A DNA stretch of 64,000 bases. Origin: Thalassovita aquimarina. Lineage in GTDB: Bacteria; Pseudomonadota; Alphaproteobacteria; Rhodobacterales; Rhodobacteraceae. Position 1 is the stretch's first letter; each line of letters begins with the position of its first letter. The position numbers and the translations under genes were made by a program. Positions 53,981-63,732 of this stretch are shown here, in pieces. Below the pieces are notes generated by a model that saw only the letters and a program-made list of their open reading frames with translations, was not told the origin of the DNA and did not search any database. The stretch spans positions 1 through 64,000 of the forward strand of contig NZ_JADMKU010000002.1 of assembly GCF_018219815.1 (NCBI RefSeq), written 5' to 3'.

Positions 53981-55576
53981 ATGGGCCCCAAAGTACTCGT
54001 ATCCGACAAACTGTCCGAAACCGCCGTTCAGATCTTCCGTGATCGCGGCATCGACGTGGATTTCCTGCCCGACGTGGGTAAGGACAAGGAAAAGCTGGCC
54101 GAAATCATCGGTCAGTATGACGGCCTGGCGATCCGCTCGGCCACCAAGGTAACCCCGACCATCCTCGACGCCGCCACCAACCTGAAGGTGATCGGCCGCG
54201 CCGGGATCGGCACCGACAACATCGACAAGGACGCCGCATCGAAAAAGGGCGTGATCGTGATGAACACGCCGTTCGGCAACATGATCACCACCGCCGAACA
54301 CGCCATCGCGATGATGTTCGCCGCCGCCCGCCAGCTGCCCGAGGCCAGCGCCTCGACCCATGCCGGCAAGTGGGAAAAGTCGAAATTCATGGGCACCGAG
54401 CTGACCAACAAGACGCTGGGCGTAATCGGTGCGGGCAATATCGGCGGCATCGTCTGCGACCGCGCCCGCGGCCTGAAGATGAAGGTCATCGCCTATGACC
54501 CCTTCCTGAGCCAGGAAAAGGCCGAGCAGATGCAGGTCGAAAAGGTCGAACTGGACGACCTGCTGGCGCGCGCCGATTTCATCACCCTGCACGTGCCGCT
54601 GACCGACACTACCCGCAACATCCTGAGCCGTGAAAACCTGGCCAAGACCAAGAAGGGCGTGCGCATCATCAACTGTGCCCGCGGCGGCCTGGTCGACGAG
54701 GAAGCGCTGGCCGAACTGCTGAAATCGGGTCACGTGGCAGGCGCCGCCTTCGACGTGTTCTCGGAAGAACCGGCGAAGGAAAACCCGCTGTTCAACCTGC
54801 CCAACGTGGTTTGCACCCCGCACTTGGGCGCGGCAACCACCGAAGCGCAGGAAAACGTCGCCCTGCAGGTGGCCGAGCAGATGTCGAACTACCTGCTGGA
54901 CGGCGCCGTCGAAAACGCGCTGAACATGCCCTCGATGACCGCCGAGGAAGCCAAGGTCATGGGCCCCTGGGTTGCCCTGGCCGGTCACTTGGGCAGCTTC
55001 ATCGGTCAGCTGACCGACGAACCGGTCAAGGCGATCAACATCCTCTATGACGGTGTGGTTTCGGAAATGAACCTGCCGGCGCTGAACTGCGCCGTGGTGG
55101 CGGGGATCATGAAGAAGGTGAACCCGGACGTGAACATGGTGTCGGCCCCGGTCGTCGCCAAGGAACGCGGCATCCAGATTTCGACCACCAACCAGGATAA
55201 ATCCGGCGCCTTCGAAGGCTATATCAAGGTGACCGTCGTGACCCCGGAACGCGAACGCTCGATCGCCGGCACCGTGTTCAGCGACGGCAAGCCTCGCTTC
55301 ATCCAGATCAAGGGCATCAACATCGACGCCGAAGTGGGTGAGCACATGCTTTACACCACCAACGAAGACGTGCCGGGCATCATCGGTACCCTGGGTGGCA
55401 TTCTGGGCGAGAACAACGTCAATATCGCCAACTTCACCCTGGGCCGCACAAAAACCGGTGGCGAAGCCATCGCGCTGCTTTATGTCGATGGCGTGGTGGA
55501 TCAAAAAGTGCTGGACGACCTGGCCGCGACGGGCCTGTTCAAGCAGATCCGGCCGCTGTCCTTCGACGTCGCCTGA
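53981..55576 (+). CDS. serA: D-3-phosphoglycerate dehydrogenase
   Basis: SerA (531 residues) commits 3-phosphoglycerate to serine synthesis with NAD+. The NAD-binding GVIGAGNIGGIVCDRA, the catalytic Arg/Glu/His region (INCARGGLVDEEAL, CTPHLGAATTEAQENV), an intervening allosteric substrate-binding domain (about 320-450) and a C-terminal ACT domain (MLYTTNEDVPGIIGTLGGIL) make it the long form, as in Mycobacterium. Serine feedback through the ACT domain is expected. GAAGGAGA precedes ATG 53981. Confidence 0.98.
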   Translation: MGPKVLVSDKLSETAVQIFRDRGIDVDFLPDVGKDKEKLAEIIGQYDGLAIRSATKVTPTILDAATNLKVIGRAGIGTDNIDKDAASKKGVIVMNTPFGNMITTAEHAIAMMFAAARQLPEASASTHAGKWEKSKFMGTELTNKTLGVIGAGNIGGIVCDRARGLKMKVIAYDPFLSQEKAEQMQVEKVELDDLLARADFITLHVPLTDTTRNILSRENLAKTKKGVRIINCARGGLVDEEALAELLKSGHVAGAAFDVFSEEPAKENPLFNLPNVVCTPHLGAATTEAQENVALQVAEQMSNYLLDGAVENALNMPSMTAEEAKVMGPWVALAGHLGSFIGQLTDEPVKAINILYDGVVSEMNLPALNCAVVAGIMKKVNPDVNMVSAPVVAKERGIQISTTNQDKSGAFEGYIKVTVVTPERERSIAGTVFSDGKPRFIQIKGINIDAEVGEHMLYTTNEDVPGIIGTLGGILGENNVNIANFTLGRTKTGGEAIALLYVDGVVDQKVLDDLAATGLFKQIRPLSFDVA

Positions 55577-55598
55577 TCACCCGCACACGACATTGATT

Positions 55599-55632
55599 GG
55601 CGCCGCTCCCGTCCGGGGCGGCGCCTTTTCTT
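55599..55632 (+). terminator. Intrinsic terminator of serCA
   Basis: An 8-bp stem GGCGCCGC/GCGGCGCC enclosing a further CCC/GGG pairing is followed by TTTTCTTTT, 23 bases after serA. Confidence 0.92.
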
Positions 55633-55637
55633 TTGGA

Positions 55638-56009
55638 TCAGGCCCGTGCGCGCGATTTCAACACCACTGCCAGGAAAATCAGCATCGAAATCAGCGTCAA
55701 AACCGATCCGACCTTGGCAAACGTTTCGCCTTGCTGACGCAGCGCCATAACGATCCCCGGCACCATGGCCGCCACGCCGAAAAACGCGGCGCCCAGATGA
55801 ATTTGGGGCAAGATGCCTTCGGCGGCGGCAGGCACCAGGTGATAGTAAAAGGCAAAAATCGACATCGTCACCCAGCCCACGAGGTTCAAATGCGCATGCG
55901 CCGGTGCCAGGCTGTGATTTTGACTGGCCGACATTTGTATGCCCCAGCCCATCCCGAGCACGACCGCAATAACGGCCAAAATCATGAAATAAAAAGGTAT
56001 CCCTTTCAT
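55638..56009 (-). CDS. Small membrane protein resembling a heme-copper oxidase subunit I fragment
   Basis: The 123-residue protein has four hydrophobic helices. AHAHLNLVGWVTMSIFAFYYHLVP recalls the helix that carries a heme-ligating His in cytochrome oxidase or NO-reductase subunit I. Free-standing proteins of this size are common in proteobacteria and have no proven function. Heme binding is inference. It is a single gene, convergent with serA. The following 350 bases (56010-56360) hold no other supported gene. Confidence 0.8.
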   Translation of the reverse strand: MKGIPFYFMILAVIAVVLGMGWGIQMSASQNHSLAPAHAHLNLVGWVTMSIFAFYYHLVPAAAEGILPQIHLGAAFFGVAAMVPGIVMALRQQGETFAKVGSVLTLISMLIFLAVVLKSRARA

Positions 56010-56360
56010 CGTCCTTCGCTCCTCTGTTGTGATCGATGGCCCGCCGCTGCCGGCCGGCTTTTTTTGGGTATCAATTCAACCGTTCACACACCTTCGGTCT
56101 GGCCCGGATTAATCGCGCTGAACGCCCGCGTTCCGGATCTTTTTGTTCAAAGTGACGCTCTGAATACCATCGGGCCTTGACGCTAAATCCTGTCATCATG
56201 ATGGAATTTCCCATTTCGACCAAGCCAGAGATACGCAGCCGCCCCAAACCACGACCGACGGGTCCAGCAGGACAGGCGGTTCCACCTTGCGATCCTCCCT
56301 TCCGATCCGGATCAATCCGCGATAGCTTCGGCACGGCGAAGAAAACCCCGAGGACAAATA

Positions 56361-57092
56361 ATGACCGAAACCCCGATCTATGCGGTGGGCGATATTCACG
56401 GCTATCTCGAGCAACTGGACTGGGCGATCGACCTGATCGAAAAGGACGGCGGCACGGACGCGACGGTCATTTTCCTCGGCGACATGGTCGATCGCGGCCC
56501 GGACAGCCGCAAGGTGATCGAGCGGCTGATGACGGGGATCGAGACAGGCCGCAACTGGACCGTGATGCGCGGCAATCACGACGAGATGTTCAAGAATTTC
56601 CTCGAAAACGGCGTCGCGGATCATCCCCGCATCCGGCCCGGCATCGACTGGTTCCATGAAAGGGTCGGCGGGCTGGCCACCCTGGCCTCCTACGGGGTGG
56701 AAGACCTGGACCGCCCGCTCGAAAACCTGTGGAAGGACGCGCAGGAACGGGTGCCGCAGCGGCATCTGGATTTCCTGAAATCGCGCCCGTTCAGCAAGGA
56801 AATGGGCCAGTTTCTGTTCGTCCATGCCGGTATCCGACCCGGGGTGGCGCTGGACCGGCAGGACCCGCAGGACATGATCTGGATCCGGAACGAATTCCTG
56901 GAATACGAAGACACGCATCCCTGGCTGGTGGTGCATGGCCACACCCACCGGCCCACCGCCGAACATCACGGCAACCGGGTCAACCTCGACAGCGGGGCGG
57001 GCTATGGCCAGCCGATTACCGCAGCGGTATTCGAAGCGGGCAAAGCCTGGACATTGACGCCACTGGGCCGGCAAGCGCTGCGACCTAGGTAA
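56361..57092 (+). CDS. Serine/threonine protein phosphatase-like metallophosphoesterase
   Basis: The 243-residue protein has all PPP-type motifs: VGDIHGYLEQL (GDxHG), IFLGDMVDRGPDS (GDxVDRG), MRGNHDEMF (GNHD) and VVHGHTHRP for the late His ligands. It resembles the small bacterial PP1/PP2A-like phosphatases (PrpA/ApaH branch). It could dephosphorylate proteins or cleave dinucleoside polyphosphates; which one is not decided by the sequence. GAGGACA precedes ATG 56361. Confidence 0.92.
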   Translation: MTETPIYAVGDIHGYLEQLDWAIDLIEKDGGTDATVIFLGDMVDRGPDSRKVIERLMTGIETGRNWTVMRGNHDEMFKNFLENGVADHPRIRPGIDWFHERVGGLATLASYGVEDLDRPLENLWKDAQERVPQRHLDFLKSRPFSKEMGQFLFVHAGIRPGVALDRQDPQDMIWIRNEFLEYEDTHPWLVVHGHTHRPTAEHHGNRVNLDSGAGYGQPITAAVFEAGKAWTLTPLGRQALRPR

Positions 57093-57184
57093 AACTACGA
57101 TAGCCGGCTTCTGACGGAACGTTCCCACTGTCTTTGCGCGTCCGATCCGCTAGGTTTGCCGCAACCTTGTATGGGAGAGGACAT

Positions 57185-58360
57185 ATGACCGATATCGTAA
57201 TCTTGGACGGTGCACGCACCGCAATCGGCACTTTCGGCGGATCGCTTGCGGGGATTCCCCCGACCGAGCTGGGCGCCATCGCCACCCGCGAAGCGCTGGC
57301 GCGCTCCGGCGTCGAGGCGGCGCAGATCGGCCACGTGGTCTTTGGCCACGTGATCAACACCGAACCGCGCGACATGTATCTTTCGCGCGTGGCGGCGATG
57401 GATGCAGGCATTCCCGACAGCACCCCGGCGATGAACGTGAACCGGCTGTGCGGGTCGGGCGCGCAGGCGATCGTGTCGGCCACGCAGAGCCTGATGCTGG
57501 GCGATGCCGATTTCGCCGTCGCAGGCGGCGCCGAAAACATGAGCCGTTCGCCCTATATCGTGCCGGCGCAACGCTGGGGCCAGAAAATGGGCGACGTCCA
57601 GACGCTCGACATGATGCTGGGGGCGCTGAATTGCCCGTTCGGCACCGGCCATATGGGGGTCACCGCCGAAAACGTCGCCACCGAACACCAAGTCAGCCGC
57701 GAAGACATGGATGCCTTCGCAATGGAAAGCCAGACACGCGCGGCGGCGGCCATCGAAGCGGGGCATTTCAAATCGCAGATCGTACCGGTCGAGGTGAAGC
57801 GCAAGCGCGAGATGGTGATGTTCGATACCGACGAACATCCCAAACCGTCGACGATCGAAGGGCTTGCCGGTCTGCGTCCTGCCTTCCGCAAGGACGGTGC
57901 CGTCACGGCCGGCAACGCCTCGGGCATCAATGACGGCGCGGCGGCGCTGGTCCTGGCCCGCGCCGAGGCGTCGGAAAAGGCCGGGCTGAAGCCCAAGGCG
58001 CGGATCATCGGTTACGCCCATGCGGGTGTGCGCCCCGAGGTGATGGGCATCGGGCCGATCCCGGCGGTGGAAAACCTGCTGAAGAAAACGGGCCTGAAGG
58101 CCAGCGATTTCGACGTGATCGAATCGAACGAAGCCTTCGCCTCGCAGGCCATCGCGGTGAACCGGGGGCTGGATCTGGACCCGGCCAAGGTGAACCCCAA
58201 CGGCGGCGCCATTGCGCTTGGCCACCCGGTTGGCGCCACCGGCGCCCTGATCACAGTCAAGGCGCTCTATGAACTGGAACGCATCGGTGGGTCCAAGGCG
58301 CTGATCACCATGTGCATCGGCGGCGGTCAGGGCATCGCGCTGGCGATCGAGCGTCTGTAA
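57185..58360 (+). CDS. Acetyl-CoA acetyltransferase (thiolase)
   Basis: The 391-residue thiolase carries the acyl-binding Cys in [14 protein letters not shown] (near residue 88), [26 protein letters not shown] (His) and [10 protein letters not shown] (second Cys). It condenses two acetyl-CoA or degrades acetoacetyl-CoA, depending on context. No phaB or fatty-acid genes are adjacent, so the pathway (polyhydroxybutyrate or ketone use) is open. ATG 57185 follows GGGAGAGG; an upstream frame extension is unsupported. Confidence 0.94.
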   Translation: MTDIVILDGARTAIGTFGGSLAGIPPTELGAIATREALARSGVEAAQIGHVVFGHVINTEPRDMYLSRVAAMDAGIPDSTPAMNVNRLCGSGAQAIVSATQSLMLGDADFAVAGGAENMSRSPYIVPAQRWGQKMGDVQTLDMMLGALNCPFGTGHMGVTAENVATEHQVSREDMDAFAMESQTRAAAAIEAGHFKSQIVPVEVKRKREMVMFDTDEHPKPSTIEGLAGLRPAFRKDGAVTAGNASGINDGAAALVLARAEASEKAGLKPKARIIGYAHAGVRPEVMGIGPIPAVENLLKKTGLKASDFDVIESNEAFASQAIAVNRGLDLDPAKVNPNGGAIALGHPVGATGALITVKALYELERIGGSKALITMCIGGGQGIALAIERL

Positions 58361-58365
58361 AAAAA

Positions 58366-58392
58366 CCGGGGCGGAAACACCGCCCCGGCTTT
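58366..58392 (+). terminator. Terminator hairpin after the thiolase gene
   Basis: A 9-bp stem CCGGGGCGG/CCGCCCCGG with loop AAACA is followed by CTTTG. It starts five bases beyond the stop codon. Confidence 0.75.
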
Positions 58393-58401
58393 GAAAACGA
58401 T

Positions 58402-58429
58402 AGGCGGGTGCTGCGCACCCGCCTTTTTT
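58402..58429 (+). terminator. Second terminator, overlapping the usp stop codon
   Basis: A 9-bp stem AGGCGGGTG/CACCCGCCT with loop CTGCG is followed by a T6 run on the plus strand. It abuts the end of the convergent universal stress gene, so it can protect that gene from thiolase read-through. Confidence 0.88.
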
Positions 58430-59276
58430 ACTTCATCAGCACCACCGGCACCTTGCAGGTGCGGATCATCTGTTCCGTCGTCGATCCGATGATCAGGCTG
58501 CGGATGCGGGAGTGGCCATAGGCCCCCATCACCAGCAGGTCGAAGCCTTCATCATCGACCAGGTCGCCCAGGGCCGTTTCCGGCTGGCCCTCGACCACCT
58601 TGACGTCGGCCGCGTGGCCACCGGCGGCCAGCGTCGCCTTGGCGTCTTCCAGCCCGCGCTGAACAGCCTCGCTCGGCTTGCCCACCGTCACCACGGTGCA
58701 GGCCAGCCCCGCGAACAGCGGATTGCGGGCGACGTAATCCACCGCCTTCATCGCGCTCACCCCGCCGTCGAAGGCGATCAGCACCTTCTCGATCGGCTTG
58801 AAGGCGCGGTTGGCGACGAAAACCGGCGTCTTGGCCGCCCGCACGATCCGTTCCAGGTTCGACCCAAGATGCATCCGCGCGAAATCCGCCGCCTCGCCAC
58901 GCTTGCCGATCACGATCAGGTCGGCATCCTCTTCCTGGCTGGTCACCGTTTCCACGATATCGCCGATACGCAGATGCGGGGTAATCCCGGACACGCCATC
59001 GGCTTCGATAAGCGCCTTGGCGTCGTCGAGAATTGCACGCCCCTGCGCCTGCGCCAGCTTGGCGCGCTGCGCGTCAAGCTCGGCCAGATCGCTCATGATC
59101 TTTGTCCGCGCGCCAAGCCGCAGGTTGCCGCTCAGATCGCCATTGGTTCCCTCGCGCCGTCCCAGCAAGTGAAACAGGTCGACCGAAGCGCCGATCCGGC
59201 CGGCGATCCAGCCGACATGGTGGCAGACGCTTTCGGAATAATCCGACCCGTCCACCAATGCGATGATCTTGCTCAT
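58428..59276 (-). CDS. Universal stress protein, tandem UspA
   Basis: The 282-residue protein has two UspA domains. Both carry the nucleotide-binding pattern GxxG-x9-GS: GKRGEAADFARMHLGS in the first and GAYGHSRIRSLIIGS in the second, so ATP binding is likely in both. ATG 59276 (MSKIIALVDGS) is the family start. It follows the SulP gene by 10 bases on the same strand, suggesting co-expression with that transporter. Confidence 0.93.
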   Translation of the reverse strand: MSKIIALVDGSDYSESVCHHVGWIAGRIGASVDLFHLLGRREGTNGDLSGNLRLGARTKIMSDLAELDAQRAKLAQAQGRAILDDAKALIEADGVSGITPHLRIGDIVETVTSQEEDADLIVIGKRGEAADFARMHLGSNLERIVRAAKTPVFVANRAFKPIEKVLIAFDGGVSAMKAVDYVARNPLFAGLACTVVTVGKPSEAVQRGLEDAKATLAAGGHAADVKVVEGQPETALGDLVDDEGFDLLVMGAYGHSRIRSLIIGSTTEQMIRTCKVPVVLMK

Positions 59277-59286
59277 ATCCGCCCCC

Positions 59287-60771
59287 TCAATGCGCCAGCA
59301 GCTTGTCCATTGCGCCGGGCTTGTCATGTTCGCCCAGCTTGTCGACGATGGTGTGCGACGCTTCGTTCATCCCGATGATTTCCACCTCGGACCCATCCCT
59401 GCGGAACTTGAGCACAGCCATATCCAGCGCCGCAACCGAAGAAATGTCCCAGATATGCGCGCGACTGACGTCGATCACGACCTTTTCCAGCGCTTCGCGG
59501 AAATCGAAGGCCTTCATGAAATCCTCGGACGACGCGAAAAACAGCTGCCCTTCGACGATGTAGCGTCGTTCGCGGCCATCCTCGGACAGCTCCGAACGGA
59601 CCGCGAAAAGCTGCGCGATCTTCCAGGCAAAGAAAATACCTGACAGTAGCACGCCGACCAGAACCCCGATCGCCAGGTTATGGGTGAAGACCACGAAGAC
59701 CACCGTCGCCACCATCACGATGCTCGACGAGGCCGGATGTTCGCGCAAGCTCTTGATCGAGGACCAGCTGAATGTGCCGACCGACACCATGATCATGATC
59801 GCCACCAATGCGGCCATCGGGATGCGCGCCACCAGGTCGCCCAGGAACACCACCAGGATCAGCAGCACACCGCCCGCGATGAAGGTCGAAAGCCGCCCGC
59901 GCCCGCCCGATTTCACGTTGATCATCGACTGGCCGATCATCGCGCAACCGGCCATGCCGCCGATGAAACCGGTGCAGAAATTCGCCACGCCCTGGCCGAT
60001 GCATTCCTGGTTCTTGTCCGAATTGGTATCGGTCAGCTCGTCCACCAGGTTCTGCGTCATCAGGCTTTCCAGCAGGCCCACTGCAGCCACCGCCGCCGAA
60101 TAGGGCAGGATGATCATCAGCGTTTCCATGTTCAGCGGAATGTCGGGCAACAGGAAGATCGGCAATGTGTCGGGCAGTTCACCCATGTCGCCCACAGTGC
60201 GCAGGTCCAGCCCGAGCCCGAGCGACACGATGGTCAGGATCACGATACAGACCAGCGGCGACGGGATCGCCTTGGTCAAGAGCGGGAAGGTGTAGATAAT
60301 GACCAGCCCGGCGGCGACCATCACATAGGTCAGCGGCGGCACGTCGATCAGTTCCGGCAGTTGCGCCATGAAGATCAGGATCGCCAGCGCGTTGACGAAC
60401 CCGGTCATCACCGAGCGCGACACGAAACGCATCACGTAGCCCAGTCTCAGCAATCCGGCTCCCACCTGCAGCACCCCGGCAAGGATCGTCGCGGCCAGCA
60501 GGTATTGCAAGCCGTGATCCTTCACCAGCGTCACCATCAGCACGGCGGTGGCGGCGGTGGCCGCCGAAATCATCCCCGGACGGCCGCCGACGAAGGCGGT
60601 GATCACGGCGATGGAAAACGACGCGTAAAGCCCCACTTTCGGGTCCACCCCGGCGATAATCGAAAAGGCGATCGCTTCAGGGATCAGCGCAAGGGCTACC
60701 ACCAGACCCGACAGCAGGTCGGCGCGGATGTTTCCGAACCATTCATGCCTGTAGGAAGAAAGGGACATCAT
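59287..60771 (-). CDS. SulP-family anion transporter with STAS domain
   Basis: The 494-residue inner-membrane protein has the SulP core ([53 protein letters not shown]) and a C-terminal STAS domain (about 405-490, [17 protein letters not shown]). Substrates in this family include sulfate, bicarbonate and dicarboxylates. It is first in an operon with the universal stress gene. Unlike the SulP protein at 38641-39903, it keeps its STAS domain. Confidence 0.94.
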   Translation of the reverse strand: MMSLSSYRHEWFGNIRADLLSGLVVALALIPEAIAFSIIAGVDPKVGLYASFSIAVITAFVGGRPGMISAATAATAVLMVTLVKDHGLQYLLAATILAGVLQVGAGLLRLGYVMRFVSRSVMTGFVNALAILIFMAQLPELIDVPPLTYVMVAAGLVIIYTFPLLTKAIPSPLVCIVILTIVSLGLGLDLRTVGDMGELPDTLPIFLLPDIPLNMETLMIILPYSAAVAAVGLLESLMTQNLVDELTDTNSDKNQECIGQGVANFCTGFIGGMAGCAMIGQSMINVKSGGRGRLSTFIAGGVLLILVVFLGDLVARIPMAALVAIMIMVSVGTFSWSSIKSLREHPASSSIVMVATVVFVVFTHNLAIGVLVGVLLSGIFFAWKIAQLFAVRSELSEDGRERRYIVEGQLFFASSEDFMKAFDFREALEKVVIDVSRAHIWDISSVAALDMAVLKFRRDGSEVEIIGMNEASHTIVDKLGEHDKPGAMDKLLAH

Positions 60772-61093
60772 CGGCCTCCGTTTCCGGCCGCCAAAAGAAG
60801 CGCCGGTTGATCAGTTTCTTTCGAATTCGGCAAATCTGGGCCTTTTTGGGCCCGTTCCCGCACTTGCGGCGCTTATATCCCGCCGTATCAGGATCGCAAC
60901 CCACGCGCCGGGCCAGAGGGGCATTCAAGGGGCAGAAAACGCCAATCGAGACAATTTGAGCCGCCCGTGACGCGTTTCGTGCTATATTGAACAAAGGCCG
61001 GTGTCTTTTCTTACGACCACGCCTTCCTGATCCGAAGTCGCGGCCAACAGCGGTGCACGACACCGGTCTGCCTTGAAAAAGGGAGGACTGACT
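60772..61093. other. Intergenic promoter region between divergent sulP and DUF2189 genes
   Basis: About 320 bases with no supported gene. A TATATT box at 60983-60988 could be a -10 for the rightward gene, but a well-spaced -35 is not clear. A TGATCC at about 61028 lacks the GTAT partner used by the sigma-E promoters. Confidence 0.4.
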
Positions 61094-61957
61094 ATGGTCA
61101 AGACAATCGGAAATCCGCTCAGCTGGGGGGCCGCGGTTCTCTCGGATGCGGGACATGCAATCGAAACAGCCGCCGAAAACATCGGCAGCCACGATCCGGC
61201 GTTGCCGGAAATACGCCCGCTAACGCTGGCCGACATCCGCATGGCGCTGCGCAAGGGCGTCGACGACTTCGCCCATTTCCGCAGCGACGTGATGGTGATG
61301 GTACTGATCTATCCCGCCATCGGAATCCTGCTGGCCTTCATGGCGTTTCAACAAAACATGCTGCACCTGATCTTTCCCATGGCGGCGGGCTTTGCCCTGA
61401 TCGGGCCGTTTGTCGCGATTGGGCTTTACGAACTCAGCCGCCGTCGCGAAGCGGGCGAAACCGTCAACTGGGCGCAGGCGCTCGCGGTGTTTCGCCCCGC
61501 GGTCGCCGGGCCGGTGCTGGTGCTCGGGCTCTACCTGATCGCACTTTATGCGATCTGGCTCTATGCGGCGGCCTGGATCTATCAGGTGACACTTGGCCCG
61601 GAGCTGCCGAGTTCATGGCGCAGCTTCACCACCGCTGTTCTGACCACGTCCGAAGGCTATGCGATGATAACCATCGGGCTTGCCGTCGGTGTCGTCTTCG
61701 CGTTGCTGGTGCTGTTCAGCAGCCTGATTTCGTTTCCGATGCTGATCGATCGCCGCGTCGGCCTGCCCGTCGCCGTGGCGGCCTCTTTCCGGCTCGCCCG
61801 GCAAAGCCCGCGCGCGGTCTGCTTCTGGGGCCTCACCGTCGCGGCAATCCTCATCGTCGCGACGATCCCGGTCTTTCTCGGGCTGATCCTGGCGCTGCCG
61901 ATCCTCGGCCATGCCACCTGGCACCTGTACCGGGCGGCGGTGCGTTTCTCGGACTGA
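61094..61957 (+). CDS. DUF2189 family membrane protein
   Basis: The 287-residue protein has six membrane helices and the DUF2189 signature around residues 40-110: LADIRMALRKGVDDFAHFRSD, YPAIGILLAFMAFQQN and FALIGPFVAIGLYELSRRRE. Such proteins are often near cytochrome oxidase genes but have no proven role. ATG 61094 has GGGAGGACT upstream. Confidence 0.92.
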   Translation: MVKTIGNPLSWGAAVLSDAGHAIETAAENIGSHDPALPEIRPLTLADIRMALRKGVDDFAHFRSDVMVMVLIYPAIGILLAFMAFQQNMLHLIFPMAAGFALIGPFVAIGLYELSRRREAGETVNWAQALAVFRPAVAGPVLVLGLYLIALYAIWLYAAAWIYQVTLGPELPSSWRSFTTAVLTTSEGYAMITIGLAVGVVFALLVLFSSLISFPMLIDRRVGLPVAVAASFRLARQSPRAVCFWGLTVAAILIVATIPVFLGLILALPILGHATWHLYRAAVRFSD

Positions 61958-61995
61958 CCTGCCCTTTTTCTTGGCCGAAATACCCCGGGGTGAAT

Positions 61996-62040
61996 GCGTT
62001 GGAAATCCGCGGATTTTCAACGCAGAGGGGCAGCGCCCCT
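61996..62040. terminator. Paired hairpins between convergent DUF2189 and map genes
   Basis: The first hairpin has 13-bp arms (61996-62008 with 62011-62023, one G-T pair) around a two-base loop. The second is AGGGGC/GCCCCT (62026-62031 with 62035-62040). No U-tracts follow. They may stop converging transcripts or be a dispersed intergenic repeat of this lineage. Confidence 0.6.
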
Positions 62041-62056
62041 TCCACCCCGACCGGTA

Positions 62057-62905
62057 TCAAAGGTCGTAAGTGGGGTGGAACCGGCCCGCCGGCGACAGGG
62101 TGAAGATGTCATAGCCATCCGCCGTGACCCCGATCGAATGCTCGAACTGCGCGCTCAGCGACTTGTCGCGGGTGACCGCGGTCCAGTCATCGGCCAGCAC
62201 CTTGGTTTCCGGCCGCCCCAAGTTCACCATCGGTTCGATGGTGAAGAACATGCCTTCTTCCAGCACCGGGCCGGTGCCGGGACGCCCGTAATGCAACACG
62301 TTGGGCGGCGAATGGAACACCCGGCCCAGCCCGTGACCGCAGAAATCGCGCACCACGCTCATCCGGTGCGCTTCGGCATAGGTCTGAATCGCATGGCCGA
62401 TATCGCCGAACGTATTGCCCGGCTTGACCATCTCGATCCCCTTGAACAGCGCGTCATGGGTCACCTGGATCAACCGCTCGGCCTTGCGGCTCAGCTTGCC
62501 GGCGACATACATCCGGCTGGTATCGCCGAACCAGCCGTCGACGATCACCGTCACGTCGATATTCAGGATGTCGCCATCCTTCAGCTTCTTGTCGCCGGGA
62601 ATGCCGTGGCAGACCACATGGTTGATGCTGATGCAGCTGGCGTGTTTATAGCCCTTGTAGCCGATGGTAGCCGATTTCGCTCCGGCGGCATTCACCTTGT
62701 CTTCGATGATCCGGTCAAGTTCGCCGGTGGTCTGGCCGGGGAACACATGTTCCGCGATCTCGTCGAGGATCTGCGCCGCCAGATGGCCAGCCTTGTGCAT
62801 GCCGGCGAAATCGCCCGCTTCGTGAATGCGAATGCCGTCACGCGTGATACGTCCCTGATGCGTCTCGTTCACCGGGTCCACCTTCTTGCCGTAATCCAAA
62901 ATCAT
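62057..62905 (-). CDS. map: Methionine aminopeptidase, type I
   Basis: Map (282 residues) removes the initiator Met from nascent proteins. The metal ligands are visible as Asp in DILNIDVTVIVDGWFGDTS, His in GHGLGRVFHSPP, Glu in TIEPMVN, and a final Glu in SAQFEHSIGV. The upstream His in CISINHVVCHGIPGD is the substrate-binding residue. It follows sfsA by 79 bases on the same strand. Confidence 0.97.
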   Translation of the reverse strand: MILDYGKKVDPVNETHQGRITRDGIRIHEAGDFAGMHKAGHLAAQILDEIAEHVFPGQTTGELDRIIEDKVNAAGAKSATIGYKGYKHASCISINHVVCHGIPGDKKLKDGDILNIDVTVIVDGWFGDTSRMYVAGKLSRKAERLIQVTHDALFKGIEMVKPGNTFGDIGHAIQTYAEAHRMSVVRDFCGHGLGRVFHSPPNVLHYGRPGTGPVLEEGMFFTIEPMVNLGRPETKVLADDWTAVTRDKSLSAQFEHSIGVTADGYDIFTLSPAGRFHPTYDL

Positions 62906-62984
62906 TGCTCTTACTTAAGACAGTTGATCCGCAAGGACCAGAGGACGAATGCCTCCGCGACTCCCCACGAGGGATCGTGCCAGC

Positions 62985-63686
62985 TCACCCGGTGACGAAG
63001 GGCAGCGGCTTGCCCAGTTCGACCTCCTGCGGCGTAATCCTGCAATCGAAGGCCAGAACCTCGACCCCGGCCGCGCGCGCCCGGGTCAGGCCCGCCGCAT
63101 AGGCCGGGTCGATATCGCCCGCGATGCCGACCCGATCGCAATCGGTGCGCTGCACCAGATACAGCATCACCGCCCGGTCGCCCCCTGCGGCCACCACCGA
63201 CAGTTCGTCCAGATGTTTCAGCCCCCGCGCGGTGACGCTGTCGGGGAATTCGGCAAATCCCGCCTGACGGCTGAGCGTCACCGATTTCACCTCGACAAAG
63301 GCGCGTCTGTCACCATCGGACAGCAGGAAATCGATGCGGCTGTTTTCACCGTATTTCACCTCCGGACGCACCTCGGGGTATTCCAGCCCCGGCACCTCGC
63401 CCGCCATCAGCGAGGCCTTCAGCGCCCGGTTCGGCACCGAGGTGTCGACGCCGGTGAAATCGCCGCCCGCGTGCTCCACCAGCCGCCAGCCATATTTCAG
63501 CTTCTTTTTCGGATCGTCATTGGGTTCCAGCCAGATCCGCATGCCCGGTTCTGCCAGCCCCATCATCGATCCGGGATTGGCGCAATGGGCGGTGATTTCT
63601 CGGCCGTCCTCAAGCCGGGCATCAGCCAGGAACCGCTTGTAGCGGCGGATCAGCACTGCGGGCACAAGAGGGGTTTGAAAGCGCAT
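62985..63686 (-). CDS. sfsA: DNA/RNA nuclease SfsA
   Basis: The 233-residue protein matches SfsA: RRYKRFLADARLEDG, HCANPGSMMGL, NSRIDFLLSDGDRRAFVEVKSVTLS and LPFVTG at the end. The VEVK segment with the upstream Asp forms a restriction-enzyme-like nuclease site. The original name, sugar fermentation stimulation, reflects an E. coli phenotype. It is divergent from the CinA-like gene with 46 bases between start codons. Confidence 0.96.
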   Translation of the reverse strand: MRFQTPLVPAVLIRRYKRFLADARLEDGREITAHCANPGSMMGLAEPGMRIWLEPNDDPKKKLKYGWRLVEHAGGDFTGVDTSVPNRALKASLMAGEVPGLEYPEVRPEVKYGENSRIDFLLSDGDRRAFVEVKSVTLSRQAGFAEFPDSVTARGLKHLDELSVVAAGGDRAVMLYLVQRTDCDRVGIAGDIDPAYAAGLTRARAAGVEVLAFDCRITPQEVELGKPLPFVTG

Positions 63687-63732
63687 GTCCCGCGCCTATA
63701 CCGGGATGTGAGTTTTCGCAAGGAGGGGCGAC

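Noticed and set aside
53918-55504. A 528-codon open frame antisense to serA
   Set aside because: A shadow frame with no domain; serA is full length with NAD, catalytic and ACT motifs.
61028-61033. TGATCC ahead of the DUF2189 gene as a sigma-E promoter
   Set aside because: The sequence at the -10 position is CGGTGC; the single hexamer match is expected by chance.
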